Of a DNA stretch of 64,000 nt, positions 50,403-61,628 are shown piece by piece; the stretch's first letter is position 1; every line of letters begins with the position of its first letter. The notes beneath the pieces were generated by a model. It saw only the letters and a list, made by a program, of their open reading frames with translations. It was not told the DNA's origin and made no database searches. The stretch comes from Lachnospiraceae bacterium UBA7196 (GTDB lineage: Bacteria > Bacillota > Clostridia > Lachnospirales > Lachnospiraceae): positions 62,001 through 126,000 of the forward strand of contig DKUU01000025.1 of assembly GCA_002490835.1 (NCBI GenBank), read 5' to 3'. Both the position numbers and the translations under genes were made by a program.

Positions 50403-53400
50403 CTATTGCGCCTCTTCTTCCACGCATACATAACATGAGATTTTGTCGTTAAGGCTATAATGTCCGACAGCAATATAAACCGTCTCGCCTGCCGATAAAC
50501 TTAATGTCTTTGAAAAGTTTGAATTTCCTCCACCATCATCATCATAACCGTATCCCACATCCGTTTTATGGGATTCCGCACTCAGCGTATCCTTTGTGGC
50601 ATTGTTTCCCACCGTCTGATTCTTGAAAAACCACGCACCCGGATCTCCGATGCTGCGTGTAGAGTAGAAAGTATACTTCCCATCTTTCGGCGCCGTAAAT
50701 GTGACCCACTGATACTTTCCGCTCTCAACGCTTACATAATCAAGAATCTGCATAGCCTTTTCTTTCGTGACAGTGATCGTTGTTGTCTCCGAATTGCCCG
50801 TGTCCGCCTTTAGGTACGCGATGTCGCCTTTCTTGACAACATGAGATGTTGCGCTGACAGAGGCCTTCCATGCGCTCCTGCCATAGCAGGTAACACTCCC
50901 ATTTGAAGAGGTAAATTGGTACTCTCCGTCCTCCTCCGCCCGGAAAGTCAGAAAAATTGACTTATTCGCGCTGTCAGTTAAGGTATTCTCGCCGGCTTGC
51001 AACTCCGCCGCCGGCTCGCATGCTACCTTGATCTTGCCGGTCTCGCCTTCAAGTCTGGTCTCTCCCTTATTCTCGACCCTGATGATAAAATCGGCTTTTT
51101 CCCCCAACAGCCTCGAGGACATACTTGGCAGATTATTATCGTTAGGAGAACGTAAACCATCATAAAAATTTCGAACCCTTGCATCTGTCGGTATCGTAAA
51201 GGTATAAGTGCCCGCTTTATCGGCCTGATAGGTATACCATTTACTTTCACCCGGCTCGAGGGTCAACGGAATCTCCGTACCGGACACTTTCTCCGGGGCT
51301 ACCTTCGAGATAGTAATCTTAGCGGTCACAGCCTCCGTACCGGAAGGTACCACCACGCAGGAATACAGCACCGCACTGCCATCATATACCGATTGCAAGA
51401 ATACATCCCCAACCTGAAGTTCCTTCTCTCCCAGTTTCTCCCAAACGCTTCCTTCGCTGCGTGCGACGGTATACCAATAATCTTCGGGCGCATTAAATTC
51501 CACAAGGCCGACTCTGCCCGCCTCAACAGGAACACTGTTCTCACCCACTTTCAGACGAACGGGCTCCTCCGTCAATTCTTTCGCCGTTACCTTTATTTTC
51601 GCGGCCTCCGCATCCCTATTGGTGAGTCTAAACTCATACCGTCCATCGTTTTTATTCAGACGGGATACAAAATAACTCCCGTCAGAAGCCTCATAACAGA
51701 CGCCGCTTTCCCCGCCCAAATCACCGTCAATAGAAAGGTTCTTCGCCCCGCTCACCGCAAAGTCGTAGTAAGCGTCTTTAAAAAGATCAAGTACAAAATC
51801 TGCCTTCTCACCCTGCGCAAGCGTAATCTCCGCCGACGGCGCACCCAGTGTCAGTTGGGTGATCACATCCTGCGTAACGGTAAGCTTTCCGGTGCTTTGC
51901 ACCTTGATCAGAATCTCCTGATCCTTCTCAAGGGTCATGCCGCTCGTCCAGAGGTCATTATTTTTAACCGGAATGTATTTCAAACAATCAGGAGCAAACG
52001 AACCGCCCTCGCCCGCGGCAAGAGCAACCTCATATCTCGCATAGGCAGGCGCTCTAAAGACGTAGTACTTCACACCGTCTTTCACATCGTCCGCCGTCAC
52101 GTCTTTTGTTACTTCCGTCTTTCCGGCTTCGATCGTCAGCGTATTATCGGCAGTTTTCAGGGACGCAGGCTTAGCAAGCGTCACATCGACACCCGCCTCC
52201 GCAATGGTGCTGTCCGCTGTTACATGCGCGTAAAGTTTCTGACCCTTTGGCAGATAAAGCGTCGGAGAGGAGAATTTGCTACCTCTCGATCCGTCCTCAT
52301 TCCTCTCATACCAGTTAACCAAAACACTGCTCTTATCCTGACCGGCGCCAACCGCATAGTCAAACACATATCTGTCATCCGCCGGTAACGTGTAAGTAAA
52401 CCACTGGGGCTCCTCCTCCTTTTTGACCTGAAATACCGCTTCCGAAAGCGCCGCTGCGGTTATGGGTTTGATCGTAATCTTAACCGCCGCGCTGACTGCG
52501 GTCACGCCTTCCGCCGCCTCCGTCACATTGCTTGCGGTAATGCTGACAATATGATCGGTTTTCGCTGCTGTCCAGCCTGCGATCTCGCTGCTCTTTTTCC
52601 CTTTTCCAAAGGCAGGAATGCTGAGACCATCCGAGAAAAGCGCTATTTTGGGTTCTGTCTGACCCTCCGCTGTCGCGGAAACATTCTCGGCGGTCACGAC
52701 ATACCCCAGTTCGCTTGCTTCCGGCGTTGTGAAGATATAGTCTTCCGATCCGTTTTTCGTAAAAGTGATCGTTTCGCCGTTTGTCAGGAACTTCTTCTCC
52801 TTCGCGGTCACCTGCAGACTGCCGCTCAGATCTTTAGCGTCGTCCGCCGTAACCTTGATAATATAGGTATCGTTATTATTTACAGTCAGACTTCCGCTAA
52901 GGGTATCATAACTGCCCGCAGCTAAATCTCCTGTCGTATATTGCAATGTTGGCGTACCAACATCTGTCCCCGGCGTCCACGTAATCGTATAATCGCCGGC
53001 TGTCGCCCTCTTGAAGATGTAATACCCTGTCTCCCCTTTGGGAACCGTGACCGCGTTATCGCCCTTGGCAAGCACAGTCGGAACGATCTCTTTTGCAAAG
53101 AGCGTAACGGTCGCCGTAACATTTTCCGCCACCTCGCCGTCCGCCGCGATCCTAAACACATAATCGCCTGCATCCAGTTTCGTCAGGACGGGGGTATCGC
53201 CAAGGCTGACTGTGCCGTTTGCAACCGTGTCAAGTACTTTATCAACCGTCGCAACCGTCACGCTCTGCGCTGTTGCCGTCTCCGGCGTCATCGTCACCTT
53301 TCTGCTAAACATATAGTAACCGCTCTTCTTAGCCGTAAACGTATGCCACTCCGCCTTATTTGCCGCCGTCAGTCCGGCCGTCGCCGGCGTCGTCACATCG

Positions 53401-56400
53401 AAGGTCTTCTGCCCCGCCGCCGTCTTTGTCAACGTCACCTTCGCATCCGCCGCGGCATCTGCCGTAACCTCAAGATAAATCTTATCGCCGGCATACAGGC
53501 TCTTCTTCCCGGTAAGATGCGGCGAGATCACGACGCCATTTTCTACCGTAAAGGAATTAGCGTTATTTTTAATCGCGCCAAGATCCGCCAGCCTTTTACT
53601 GCCATACACACTATCGTTTACATCCTTCGCGGTTCTGCCATAATACCACTTAATTTCATTTGCATTTACGTTTGTTGTACTAAGGCTGTACTTCGTCGCA
53701 GCCGTATCATTCGGGATGACAAAGTAGAACATCTGCGTCGTCGCCTTCGTCACCGTCTGCTCACCCACTGCCAAAGCAGCTTCCACCACCGGCGCGGCAG
53801 CCTGAACGGTCACGTCGATCTTGCTCGCGTCGTCAACGATCGCATCCATCTCGGAGGACAGCGCCTGAATCACGATTACGATCGTCTCGCCGCTCTGCAT
53901 AAACAGCCTCTTCGTTCCCTCATCCGCTGCCTGCTGCGCGACATTTCCATCTGCATTCAGCGCCTTCGCCTTGCCGAAGTCCTCACTTACTACCATTCCT
54001 CCATCATCCACTCTCGTGCCATCCTGCAAAGTGAGCGTTACGTCAAGCTTACTGCCCGGACTGTAAGTAAAGACATACTCGCCTGTAGCGGCTGCCGTGA
54101 ACTTCACGTACTGTGCCGTATTCTTATTGTCCTTGGTGATCGACAGGGACACGCTGCCGCCCGCTGTCAGGGCCGTCTGTACATACTCTCTCTTAGTCAC
54201 CCAAAGACTGCCGCCTGCAGGAACCTTGATAAAGATGTTCTCGCCAGCCTTCATGCTCTTCCGGTAACTATATATGCCGTCTCTCTCGCTGTTACTAGGA
54301 TCTACTGATTGGCCATTTTGCTCAAAACCTAATTCTTTATTGCTGTTGAACCTATATTCATTATCTTCCGGCGCGGTAAAGGAAATCCACGTCTCCTTTT
54401 CTACCCGCAGAGGCTTCTCCTGCGTGTAGGAGGTCGTAAGCTTCGTGAAATCGGTCCAACTGCTGACGCTCAACGTAAAGCCGTAGGACTGATTTACGAT
54501 TCTAAAGTAGATCGTCTGCCCCTCTTCAAGGCGAAGCGTTCTGTTATTCCCGGTACCCGTAGATATATCGCCTGCTTCCGACCCGCTGCTGTAGTAAATT
54601 TTATAGTTTCTATCGCTACTGTTATTACCGTTCTTGCAGTTAAATGTATACTCGCCGTAAGAAGGCGCCGTAAACTTCACCCATGTCCTGCCCCTTGTTT
54701 CAATATCACTCAAATAATCCTCCGACGTAACATGAACGGGATTTGACACGGTCAGCACTTCCGTTCTGCCCTCATAATAGGGATCAACCGTAACGATAAA
54801 GTCATCGTAGAAATCGTTGCCGCCGTTCTCATAATCGCCGCCGTAACCGTTTGCCTTCCCTACGGCTTTAACAGCGATATGGTATCTGGCGACCGTCTTT
54901 TTGGTCACCTTGGAGGTTACCGTGATCGTCGTCTTACCCTGCTGCAATGCCTTCAGCGTGGCTGTGAAGGAACCCTGATTCGCCTTAATGGACGCCACCT
55001 TCGCATTGCTGCTCTTCCACGTCAGCGTATCCGTTCCTCTCAACTGCGCAATCCCGCCATTGACGCCGGCTCTCACCGTATAGGTATTACCGGAAGTGAG
55101 ATAAGTCAAATTGCTCCCATTAAACGTAAGAACAACCTCACGGAAAGTCTGCTCGGGATTTCTGACATCTCCGTTTGCATATGACGCCGGAATATTGGTG
55201 GTCTTCGCCTTGGCGCTCGCCGGCTTCGCCGCGCGCTCGCCCTCATATACCGGCGTTACGGATACCGTGTAGGAGGAAAGCCGCATCAGTTTCTCCGTAT
55301 TAACGGTATACGCATAGGTCTTATTCTTCTCAAAGTATACAAAATCTACATTTGACAGTTTATTAGTAATATTCCTTAAGTCTATCCGGCTTAAGTTCGC
55401 CCGCTGTAAATTCGTCAGAGCATTCGGCAGCCACTTCGGCACCTCCGTGTTGGGATACCATACTGACAGATCGGCGGGAACCACCGCCATCTGGGCACTG
55501 TTCCTGTATACCAGCCTCTTGTAGACAACACTGCCTCTCGCGTCCTTCACCTCGATGTCGAACGCTTCCGGATGACCGGGATGCGTAAAGTTGATCGTGA
55601 TCGCTTTATCATCCGTGTATACAGCCTTCAAACCCTTCACCAGATCAAGCTTCACTGTCTGCAGCGCGATGGTATATTCCTCCGTCTTCCCGCCGCGCTC
55701 TCCATCCTTCCACAGCCTATCCGTAAATTTCAGACTGCACTTCGCATTTTCTTTCTTTGCAATGATAATATATTCACCCTTACGGAGCGTTCCGTCGATT
55801 GACGAATGCGTTTCCCCGTTTGTTTTTGCCTGATAAATCGCATATCCCGCTTCTTCGATATCGGCCCGGTTTGTAATTTCCATATCTGACGACCAGTAAT
55901 TAGGTACTTTCGTCTTACCCTTCTTATACTCAATATAATCTCTCAGTCTGATCGCGTCGCCGACCTTCATCGCCTTAGGCTTCTTCGTGATGATCGTATC
56001 GGGTCTTGCCGTGATCGTAAGTGTGCAAGATTCCTTCTTCGCATAATCTCTGCCGGCAAAACTGTCGCTTACTGCCGCATAAACGTTTACCGTTAATTCG
56101 CCGTCCAAATCGACGCCCTTAAAGGTCAATTTGCCCTTATTACTAATCGTAACAAACTTGGACGGATTTAACAGTTTACGATTACTGTCAAACTTCGCAT
56201 CTTCATCATCCGTCACATAGTAAGTCAGCTTCGGCTCCAGATAGGTGTTTGTATAATAACCCTTGCTGACTTTATCGAGGGTTTCCGCTGCTTTCAGGGG
56301 AAGCCGCAGCCATAAGGTGTCATCGGCATCCGCCGTCTGGTTTGCCGGTTTCTCTTTGAAATATCCGTCCACCACCAACTGCGCAGACTTATCCGCCAGT

Positions 56401-59400
56401 TCTACCATATAATGTCTGCTGCTCTTGCTGGGCTTATCTTTTTGCGCCTCATTATAATATCTGACCGGATTGGCCTTAGTCTTCTCCCCGTCCACTACTT
56501 CAAAGTACGGCATCAAACGCTGTACCTGTGACTTTGTGGTCTCAAACGTCTTTATGCTTCCGGCTGCGGATTCCGTCGTCCTCGTGCCGTCCGCCAGCGT
56601 TCTCACCGCGCTCACGTTCCTGACATAGACGGCATAGAAACCCTTCTCCAGACCGCTGACTGTCTGCCTGCAAAGCTTCAACTTCTCGACGTAACCTCTC
56701 GTTCCGGAAAAATACATGGGCGCAACTGCAAATTCATCCTGCCACTGCCCGTTCTTCATCTTGCCGATCGCTGTTTCGAAGTCAGCCGCCTTATACCTGC
56801 CTGCCGCTTTCTTGTCGGCAAATTTCTTCACATAGATTTCTCCGCGGTAGCCGTCATCTACCTTCGTAAATTGCACTTCCACCGACGTATCCTGCGGAAT
56901 CACTTTTTTAATAACGGGCGCCGTCACTTCCGAGATCGTAACCTTCGTCTTGGCAATTTTTACGCCCTTGCCCGTAATCTCCTCATACGTCTTTCCATCC
57001 GCCGCAAGGCGCACCGGATAAGCTTCAATATCCACCTTCACGGGTTTTTTATTTTCCGTTGCGAGCGCGGTAAGCAAACCCGTTTCCGGATTAATGCTCG
57101 CGTATTTATTACTTGTCGCGCCGTCTTTCAGGCGGTAATGGATCCTGATCACATCGCCAAGCTGCGCCTTCGTCATCTTAACGTCAAGCTGCTGCTCCTC
57201 GCCGATCGCCATCTTGGCCTGCACGCCGTTGAAAGCGATCGTCTTCGGCGCTACCGCCTCCTTTAGATTCGCCTCCAGCTGAACATTCGCCAGATCGAAA
57301 CGGAAGGTATCCGTATAGCCGGTTTCCCATGTAATTTTAAAATCGGATATTGCCTTAATTTTACCGTCGTTTCCCTGTTCCACGGGGAAGAGGGCGGTGA
57401 TGAAGTACCTCTTTATCCCATTGGCAGTCGCAGAATCATACCCTCCATAGGCCTTGAGCACATATCCGCCGGCCTCCCTGATGCTGTTCTCATATACAAA
57501 ATTATTTTCTGCAAAGTCATAATTACTGGTAAATTCCGTACCAAACTCGGACGGAGACACAATATTCACCGCAATATAGTTTTTATCAAGCGGAATCTTT
57601 TTACCGGTAATCCGATCGATTGAGACATTCTCCCATGTGCTCCCGCCTGCGCTAACCATAAGCTGATAATCATCGTAGACAAACGGGATTCCTTCGCGCG
57701 GTTGAATCTGATATATGCCGTTCTCATCCTTTTGCGGATAGACGGAAACAAAACTTTCTGCTGCCGGCGTAGTATTACTGCCTTTGCCAAAAAACTTAGT
57801 GCCCCTTACATCCGCGTCTCCACGGCAGATCGTCGTCGGTTGCGCCGCCTTCATTGTCACATCGTAGGAGTACTGATACTGCGCCCCTAAGTTACGCTTT
57901 GTAAATTTGATGTCATACTTTTTGCCGAATCTGACGCGGTGATTCGTTATCGGCGACACCTTAATGTTATCCTCATAGTACTCTGTAGTAAATACGGACG
58001 TTCCGCCGCCCAGAATCGGATAACCGCCGCGGCAATCAATTTCCTGATTTGTAAGAGCATTCCACACGCTGCCTGTTTCCGCCCTTTCAAACAGCCATCT
58101 GTCATCTTCCTGATTGTCAGCCGTGCCGTCCGGAATCTTTTCTCCCTCGTTCACAGGCGCGGCAATGACATGCCAGTCCTCTACCATCTCGCCAAGCGCT
58201 TCGCCAGCCGTCACCTCAGGCTTCACGTCCGGCGCAATCGTGATCTTAAGGGGATTGATCGTCCACTCGTAGAATTTGCCGTCCGCGTCGGTAAGTTCCA
58301 CCCAATTTATTTTACCCGTATTCTTGGGATCATACGGCGCGTAAACAGCCGTGCCGTCCGCCCCGTAATAGCCGTCGAAGCGCGCGACCAGCCTGTAAAC
58401 ACCGCCGAATCTTACCTCGTCAGCTCTTGTTATTACTTCAGCGTCATATGCTCCGACATTATTCCCCTCAAAATCCAGCCACTTCCATGCAACCTCTACG
58501 GTGCCGGCGCCGTCCGCGTATTCGTTGACCTTGAGTTTGTCTGCCGCAATCGCCGTGCCGTCCGTGTTCTTTAAGGTAACCAGCCCCTCAGGAAGCCCCG
58601 TACTGCGCACGCCGTCATAAGTCTTATCAACGATCTTGCTCCTGTCAACATCGATCTGTATTTTGGCCTCGCCAAACTGGATGTCGCCGAATCCGTCGCC
58701 AATCTTGATGTGCTGCTCGTATTCCTGAGTCTTCTCATTCCAGACCGCTGTATTTGCGGTCGTATAGTTGCTCCACTTCAGGGAATCCCCGGCCTTGTTC
58801 TTCACGGTTTTACCGTCTGTGTCAACAATTTCAGTTCTCCACGGTATGGAATCCCGGAGCCTGACTGCCGCCTTGTACACGTAATTACTCTTAAAGTTAC
58901 CGGATGAAAGTTCCCATTCCGCGGTATTTGCACCGGCGCCATCCTTCTTCAGGTTCATTGCATCCCAGTGTACATAATCCGTCTGCCAGCCAAGCGGCTT
59001 CTCCAGATCGAGTTTGCTCTCATCGTTATCAGGCAGAAGATATACGCTGTAAGCCGTTCCCTGCGGCAAAAAGCTGTTATGCGGCTGATCGTATTCCGCA
59101 TACTGCGTGTCCGCCAAAAACAGAAGTTCCTGCTGCCGGATCAGGAAATACGCATCGCCCTCGGCAGGCGCATTCGTCGGCACAAGTGCACTGTCTTTAT
59201 AAGTGATATGCAGACGATACAGGCCCGCATCCTGCGGGATATCGGACGAAGACCAGCTACAGCCGCTCACTATCTCTTTTATCTTCTCCTCTTTGCGCGC
59301 GCCAAACGCCTCGTCCGTCTCGCCCTCTGTTTTTTCCATCGCGGCAAGTTCGCGGATACTTTCATAATAATCCTTTATCGAATAGCCCGATTTTTGCCAT

Positions 59401-61553
59401 TGATAAGTAATATCCTCATGACTATCCTTGATATTTGCCGTAACGACCGCCTTTTTATAAGCCGCCCTGTCCGCAAACAGCGCCGCATCCATATCATAGA
59501 TCGTCTGGGCGGGAGAATCCACCGTAAGGCCAGTGCCTTCCTTGTCTTTGCCTCGTCCTTCCTTGAAAGACTTAATGATCTCCTCTACATTGATCTCAGT
59601 CTTGACAACGTCTTTTATTTCCACCCGAAACATGTTGTCTTTATGATTCAGCGTTTCGTCGTCTGTTTTCACCCTATAATTCCGGTTCGCGGCGTCCGTC
59701 GCCTCTGTGATCGGCCGCTTACTCCTAATCTCGCCATCCTTATCATAGACAGCCTTATCGCCCGTAAATCTCACATAATAATCATAGTCCACCGTCTTGC
59801 CGTCGCCGGGTTCTATGCCTGCCGGCAGATTTATATCTCCGCCAGTAGAGATCGTTTCATAGGTTTTCGACCACTCCGCCGGCCAGTTCTGATCCTCGGC
59901 TTTCTTATACCTTTTGAAGCGCACGAGTTCAAACACAGGGCTATAATACTGCGTTACATTCGAATCATCATATGACACCCCGTAAAAATCTTTATTATGT
60001 TCGGGATCTTTATTCACCGGCGCATCGCTTTCAGCCGCAGGATCTACATCCGTGTTATAAAGCTTGGATTCCGCCTCCGCCAGCGCCTTTTTCAGACCGG
60101 CTCTGGTCATACCCGTGTTTAGTTCACCGATCCCGGTCGACCTCAAGGTCACGGAAACCGAATCGATCATAAATTTCAGCGGATCGCTGTGCGCGGGCTT
60201 ATACAGTCCGTCCTCTCCCTCATAGACATATACAAGGTAGTAGTCGCCGACCTCTTTCGCCTTTACTTCCGCATTCTCTCCGGCAGCACTGTCAGCCGTC
60301 ATCAACGTATACAGCGCGCCATCACTATGTACAAACTGCGTAATCCCGTCTTCCGAATTTCCGGGAAAATCAGTAATGTCCGTACTCTTAATTTCTTTTC
60401 CGTACCACTTCGCCACGGCCTTGTCCGCGCCGAGCGACTCTTCGGTCCCGTCTACATTCACCGCCTTCACCTCGGCGGTCACGCCATATTCCGTCGCAAT
60501 CGCAGCAGCAGTATAAGAGCCTTCCGTACCTGCCGCATAGGTTTTCACCATTTCCCTGTCGGGGTTTTTCACTTCAACCTTTGTCTCTGCAAGACTGGCC
60601 GCAAAATGGAGCGGATATTCCCCGCCTGACGCCTCGTAGTTCTTCGCCGCCTCAGCATCCGCAAAGGTCACTTCCACTTTAACAAGATAATCCTTATTCT
60701 TACTAAAGACCGTATCTGTTGTCTCCGTCTCCTCGCCGGAGGCGTATACCTTAGCGACTACGGTGTACTGCACGGCGGTAAAGTCGCTGCCGCCATCCTG
60801 CAGTTTGCAGTCCGCAACCTTTTTCTGAAGATCCGCCACTTTACTGCCTGACTTTACATTCGAAAAAATTGCCGACAGATTTAATGTCAATTCCTTAGGT
60901 GTAATGTTAAAGTATACATCATACGCCGCCTTGCCGCAGACGCCTTCCTGCTCTCTCGTCTCCAGATGAACCGCATAGCTGCCTACATTCTGCGGTGTGC
61001 CAGTCATCGCCGCCTCGGCCACCGTACCGTCTTTCACCTCTCTCCACTCCGCAAGCAGGTAGTTCGTCTTAAGCTCATCGGTCTTCTCACCATTTACGAT
61101 AATACTCGTTTTATCTATTACAATATCCAGAACATTACTGCTGCCGCTTTCGCTGTAAGGCATGGTATAGGTAAGACGGCTTTCGCTCTGAACACGCTCA
61201 AAACTACCGTATGCTGCCGCATCTTCCACGGTAATCTCCGTAGAAGTGACCGCCGCCTGTGTGTCAGCGCCTGACTCCGCCGGCGCTTCGGTCTGCGCAT
61301 GATCCGCATCCTCTCCGGTTTGATTTCCGGAATCATCCTTCCCAGTGTCCGCAGATGCCGGTTCATCTGCTTTACTGCCAGACGCTTCTTCCGCCGGATC
61401 CGTTGTCGATTCAGCCGGCGTATCGGCCTCCTGCGTTACTGTGGATACCGCTGCATCCTCCGCTGCAAAAGCTGTCATCGGCACCGATTGGAATGCCATT
61501 GCCAGACTCAGCAAAAATGGCACGACCCGTCTCAAAAGGTTTTGTTTTAACAT
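50403..61553 (-). CDS. Giant secreted multidomain protein (3716 residues)
   Basis: Starts at ATG 61553 behind GGGAGGAGC. A signal peptide (about 1-32, LLSLAMAFQSVPMTAFA) is followed by an 85-residue Ala/Thr/Asp/Glu-rich linker. Then come Ig-like modules including a YDG/MBG-type domain (about 970-1120, DKTYDGVRS), FN3-like stretches (about 1540-1670 and 1970-2120) and a Big_2 domain (about 2145-2230, TWKSSNAKVASI). Residues 2280-3716 are about 14 PPC-like beta-sandwich repeats of about 100 residues, each with a core such as WVKFTAPSYGEYTF or WVTFTAPKDGKYTF. No LPXTG, S-layer or choline-binding anchor is seen at the C-terminus. It is probably an adhesin or matrix protein at the cell surface. 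Confidence 0.85.
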   Translation of the reverse strand: MLKQNLLRRVVPFLLSLAMAFQSVPMTAFAAEDAAVSTVTQEADTPAESTTDPAEEASGSKADEPASADTGKDDSGNQTGEDADHAQTEAPAESGADTQAAVTSTEITVEDAAAYGSFERVQSESRLTYTMPYSESGSSNVLDIVIDKTSIIVNGEKTDELKTNYLLAEWREVKDGTVAEAAMTGTPQNVGSYAVHLETREQEGVCGKAAYDVYFNITPKELTLNLSAIFSNVKSGSKVADLQKKVADCKLQDGGSDFTAVQYTVVAKVYASGEETETTDTVFSKNKDYLVKVEVTFADAEAAKNYEASGGEYPLHFAASLAETKVEVKNPDREMVKTYAAGTEGSYTAAAIATEYGVTAEVKAVNVDGTEESLGADKAVAKWYGKEIKSTDITDFPGNSEDGITQFVHSDGALYTLMTADSAAGENAEVKAKEVGDYYLVYVYEGEDGLYKPAHSDPLKFMIDSVSVTLRSTGIGELNTGMTRAGLKKALAEAESKLYNTDVDPAAESDAPVNKDPEHNKDFYGVSYDDSNVTQYYSPVFELVRFKRYKKAEDQNWPAEWSKTYETISTGGDINLPAGIEPGDGKTVDYDYYVRFTGDKAVYDKDGEIRSKRPITEATDAANRNYRVKTDDETLNHKDNMFRVEIKDVVKTEINVEEIIKSFKEGRGKDKEGTGLTVDSPAQTIYDMDAALFADRAAYKKAVVTANIKDSHEDITYQWQKSGYSIKDYYESIRELAAMEKTEGETDEAFGARKEEKIKEIVSGCSWSSSDIPQDAGLYRLHITYKDSALVPTNAPAEGDAYFLIRQQELLFLADTQYAEYDQPHNSFLPQGTAYSVYLLPDNDESKLDLEKPLGWQTDYVHWDAMNLKKDGAGANTAEWELSSGNFKSNYVYKAAVRLRDSIPWRTEIVDTDGKTVKNKAGDSLKWSNYTTANTAVWNEKTQEYEQHIKIGDGFGDIQFGEAKIQIDVDRSKIVDKTYDGVRSTGLPEGLVTLKNTDGTAIAADKLKVNEYADGAGTVEVAWKWLDFEGNNVGAYDAEVITRADEVRFGGVYRLVARFDGYYGADGTAVYAPYDPKNTGKINWVELTDADGKFYEWTINPLKITIAPDVKPEVTAGEALGEMVEDWHVIAAPVNEGEKIPDGTADNQEDDRWLFERAETGSVWNALTNQEIDCRGGYPILGGGTSVFTTEYYEDNIKVSPITNHRVRFGKKYDIKFTKRNLGAQYQYSYDVTMKAAQPTTICRGDADVRGTKFFGKGSNTTPAAESFVSVYPQKDENGIYQIQPREGIPFVYDDYQLMVSAGGSTWENVSIDRITGKKIPLDKNYIAVNIVSPSEFGTEFTSNYDFAENNFVYENSIREAGGYVLKAYGGYDSATANGIKRYFITALFPVEQGNDGKIKAISDFKITWETGYTDTFRFDLANVQLEANLKEAVAPKTIAFNGVQAKMAIGEEQQLDVKMTKAQLGDVIRIHYRLKDGATSNKYASINPETGLLTALATENKKPVKVDIEAYPVRLAADGKTYEEITGKGVKIAKTKVTISEVTAPVIKKVIPQDTSVEVQFTKVDDGYRGEIYVKKFADKKAAGRYKAADFETAIGKMKNGQWQDEFAVAPMYFSGTRGYVEKLKLCRQTVSGLEKGFYAVYVRNVSAVRTLADGTRTTESAAGSIKTFETTKSQVQRLMPYFEVVDGEKTKANPVRYYNEAQKDKPSKSSRHYMVELADKSAQLVVDGYFKEKPANQTADADDTLWLRLPLKAAETLDKVSKGYYTNTYLEPKLTYYVTDDEDAKFDSNRKLLNPSKFVTISNKGKLTFKGVDLDGELTVNVYAAVSDSFAGRDYAKKESCTLTITARPDTIITKKPKAMKVGDAIRLRDYIEYKKGKTKVPNYWSSDMEITNRADIEEAGYAIYQAKTNGETHSSIDGTLRKGEYIIIAKKENAKCSLKFTDRLWKDGERGGKTEEYTIALQTVKLDLVKGLKAVYTDDKAITINFTHPGHPEAFDIEVKDARGSVVYKRLVYRNSAQMAVVPADLSVWYPNTEVPKWLPNALTNLQRANLSRIDLRNITNKLSNVDFVYFEKNKTYAYTVNTEKLMRLSSYTVSVTPVYEGERAAKPASAKAKTTNIPASYANGDVRNPEQTFREVVLTFNGSNLTYLTSGNTYTVRAGVNGGIAQLRGTDTLTWKSSNAKVASIKANQGSFTATLKALQQGKTTITVTSKVTKKTVARYHIAVKAVGKANGYGGDYENGGNDFYDDFIVTVDPYYEGRTEVLTVSNPVHVTSEDYLSDIETRGRTWVKFTAPSYGEYTFNCKNGNNSSDRNYKIYYSSGSEAGDISTGTGNNRTLRLEEGQTIYFRIVNQSYGFTLSVSSWTDFTKLTTSYTQEKPLRVEKETWISFTAPEDNEYRFNSNKELGFEQNGQSVDPSNSERDGIYSYRKSMKAGENIFIKVPAGGSLWVTKREYVQTALTAGGSVSLSITKDNKNTAQYVKFTAAATGEYVFTYSPGSKLDVTLTLQDGTRVDDGGMVVSEDFGKAKALNADGNVAQQAADEGTKRLFMQSGETIVIVIQALSSEMDAIVDDASKIDVTVQAAAPVVEAALAVGEQTVTKATTQMFYFVIPNDTAATKYSLSTTNVNANEIKWYYGRTAKDVNDSVYGSKRLADLGAIKNNANSFTVENGVVISPHLTGKKSLYAGDKIYLEVTADAAADAKVTLTKTAAGQKTFDVTTPATAGLTAANKAEWHTFTAKKSGYYMFSRKVTMTPETATAQSVTVATVDKVLDTVANGTVSLGDTPVLTKLDAGDYVFRIAADGEVAENVTATVTLFAKEIVPTVLAKGDNAVTVPKGETGYYIFKRATAGDYTITWTPGTDVGTPTLQYTTGDLAAGSYDTLSGSLTVNNNDTYIIKVTADDAKDLSGSLQVTAKEKKFLTNGETITFTKNGSEDYIFTTPEASELGYVVTAENVSATAEGQTEPKIALFSDGLSIPAFGKGKKSSEIAGWTAAKTDHIVSITASNVTEAAEGVTAVSAAVKITIKPITAAALSEAVFQVKKEEEPQWFTYTLPADDRYVFDYAVGAGQDKSSVLVNWYERNEDGSRGSKFSSPTLYLPKGQKLYAHVTADSTIAEAGVDVTLAKPASLKTADNTLTIEAGKTEVTKDVTADDVKDGVKYYVFRAPAYARYEVALAAGEGGSFAPDCLKYIPVKNNDLWTSGMTLEKDQEILIKVQSTGKLTVTQDVITQLTLGAPSAEITLAQGEKADFVLDLFKDAYYDFAVSGAKNLSIDGDLGGESGVCYEASDGSYFVSRLNKNDGRYEFRLTNRDAEAAKIKVTAKELTEEPVRLKVGENSVPVEAGRVGLVEFNAPEDYWYTVARSEGSVWEKLGEKELQVGDVFLQSVYDGSAVLYSCVVVPSGTEAVTAKITISKVAPEKVSGTEIPLTLEPGESKWYTYQADKAGTYTFTIPTDARVRNFYDGLRSPNDNNLPSMSSRLLGEKADFIIRVENKGETRLEGETGKIKVACEPAAELQAGENTLTDSANKSIFLTFRAEEDGEYQFTSSNGSVTCYGRSAWKASVSATSHVVKKGDIAYLKADTGNSETTTITVTKEKAMQILDYVSVESGKYQWVTFTAPKDGKYTFYSTRSIGDPGAWFFKNQTVGNNATKDTLSAESHKTDVGYGYDDDGGGNSNFSKTLSLSAGETVYIAVGHYSLNDKISCYVCVEEEAQ

Positions 61554-61628
61554 TCTCCCTGCTCCTCCCGTAAGCTGCAATTAACAGAATCTGTACACGG
61601 TATAAAAAGCGCAATTATACACATTACC

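Noticed and set aside
50403..50500. Sortase signal or S-layer domain at the end of the giant protein
   Set aside because: The C-terminus ends in a PPC-like repeat (about SCYVCVEEEAQ) with no LPXTG, hydrophobic tail or SLH motif.
52941..54308. Long plus-strand ORF opposite the giant gene (455 codons)
   Set aside because: Arg/His/Cys-rich composition, no ribosome site and full overlap with the repeat-bearing protein show it is an antisense shadow of the repeats.
61614..61619. TATAAT as the main -10 of the giant gene
   Set aside because: At 17 bases upstream only a run of G is present, and the good TTGACA is 32 bases away. The TACGAT at 61629-61634 has correct spacing. It remains a secondary possibility.
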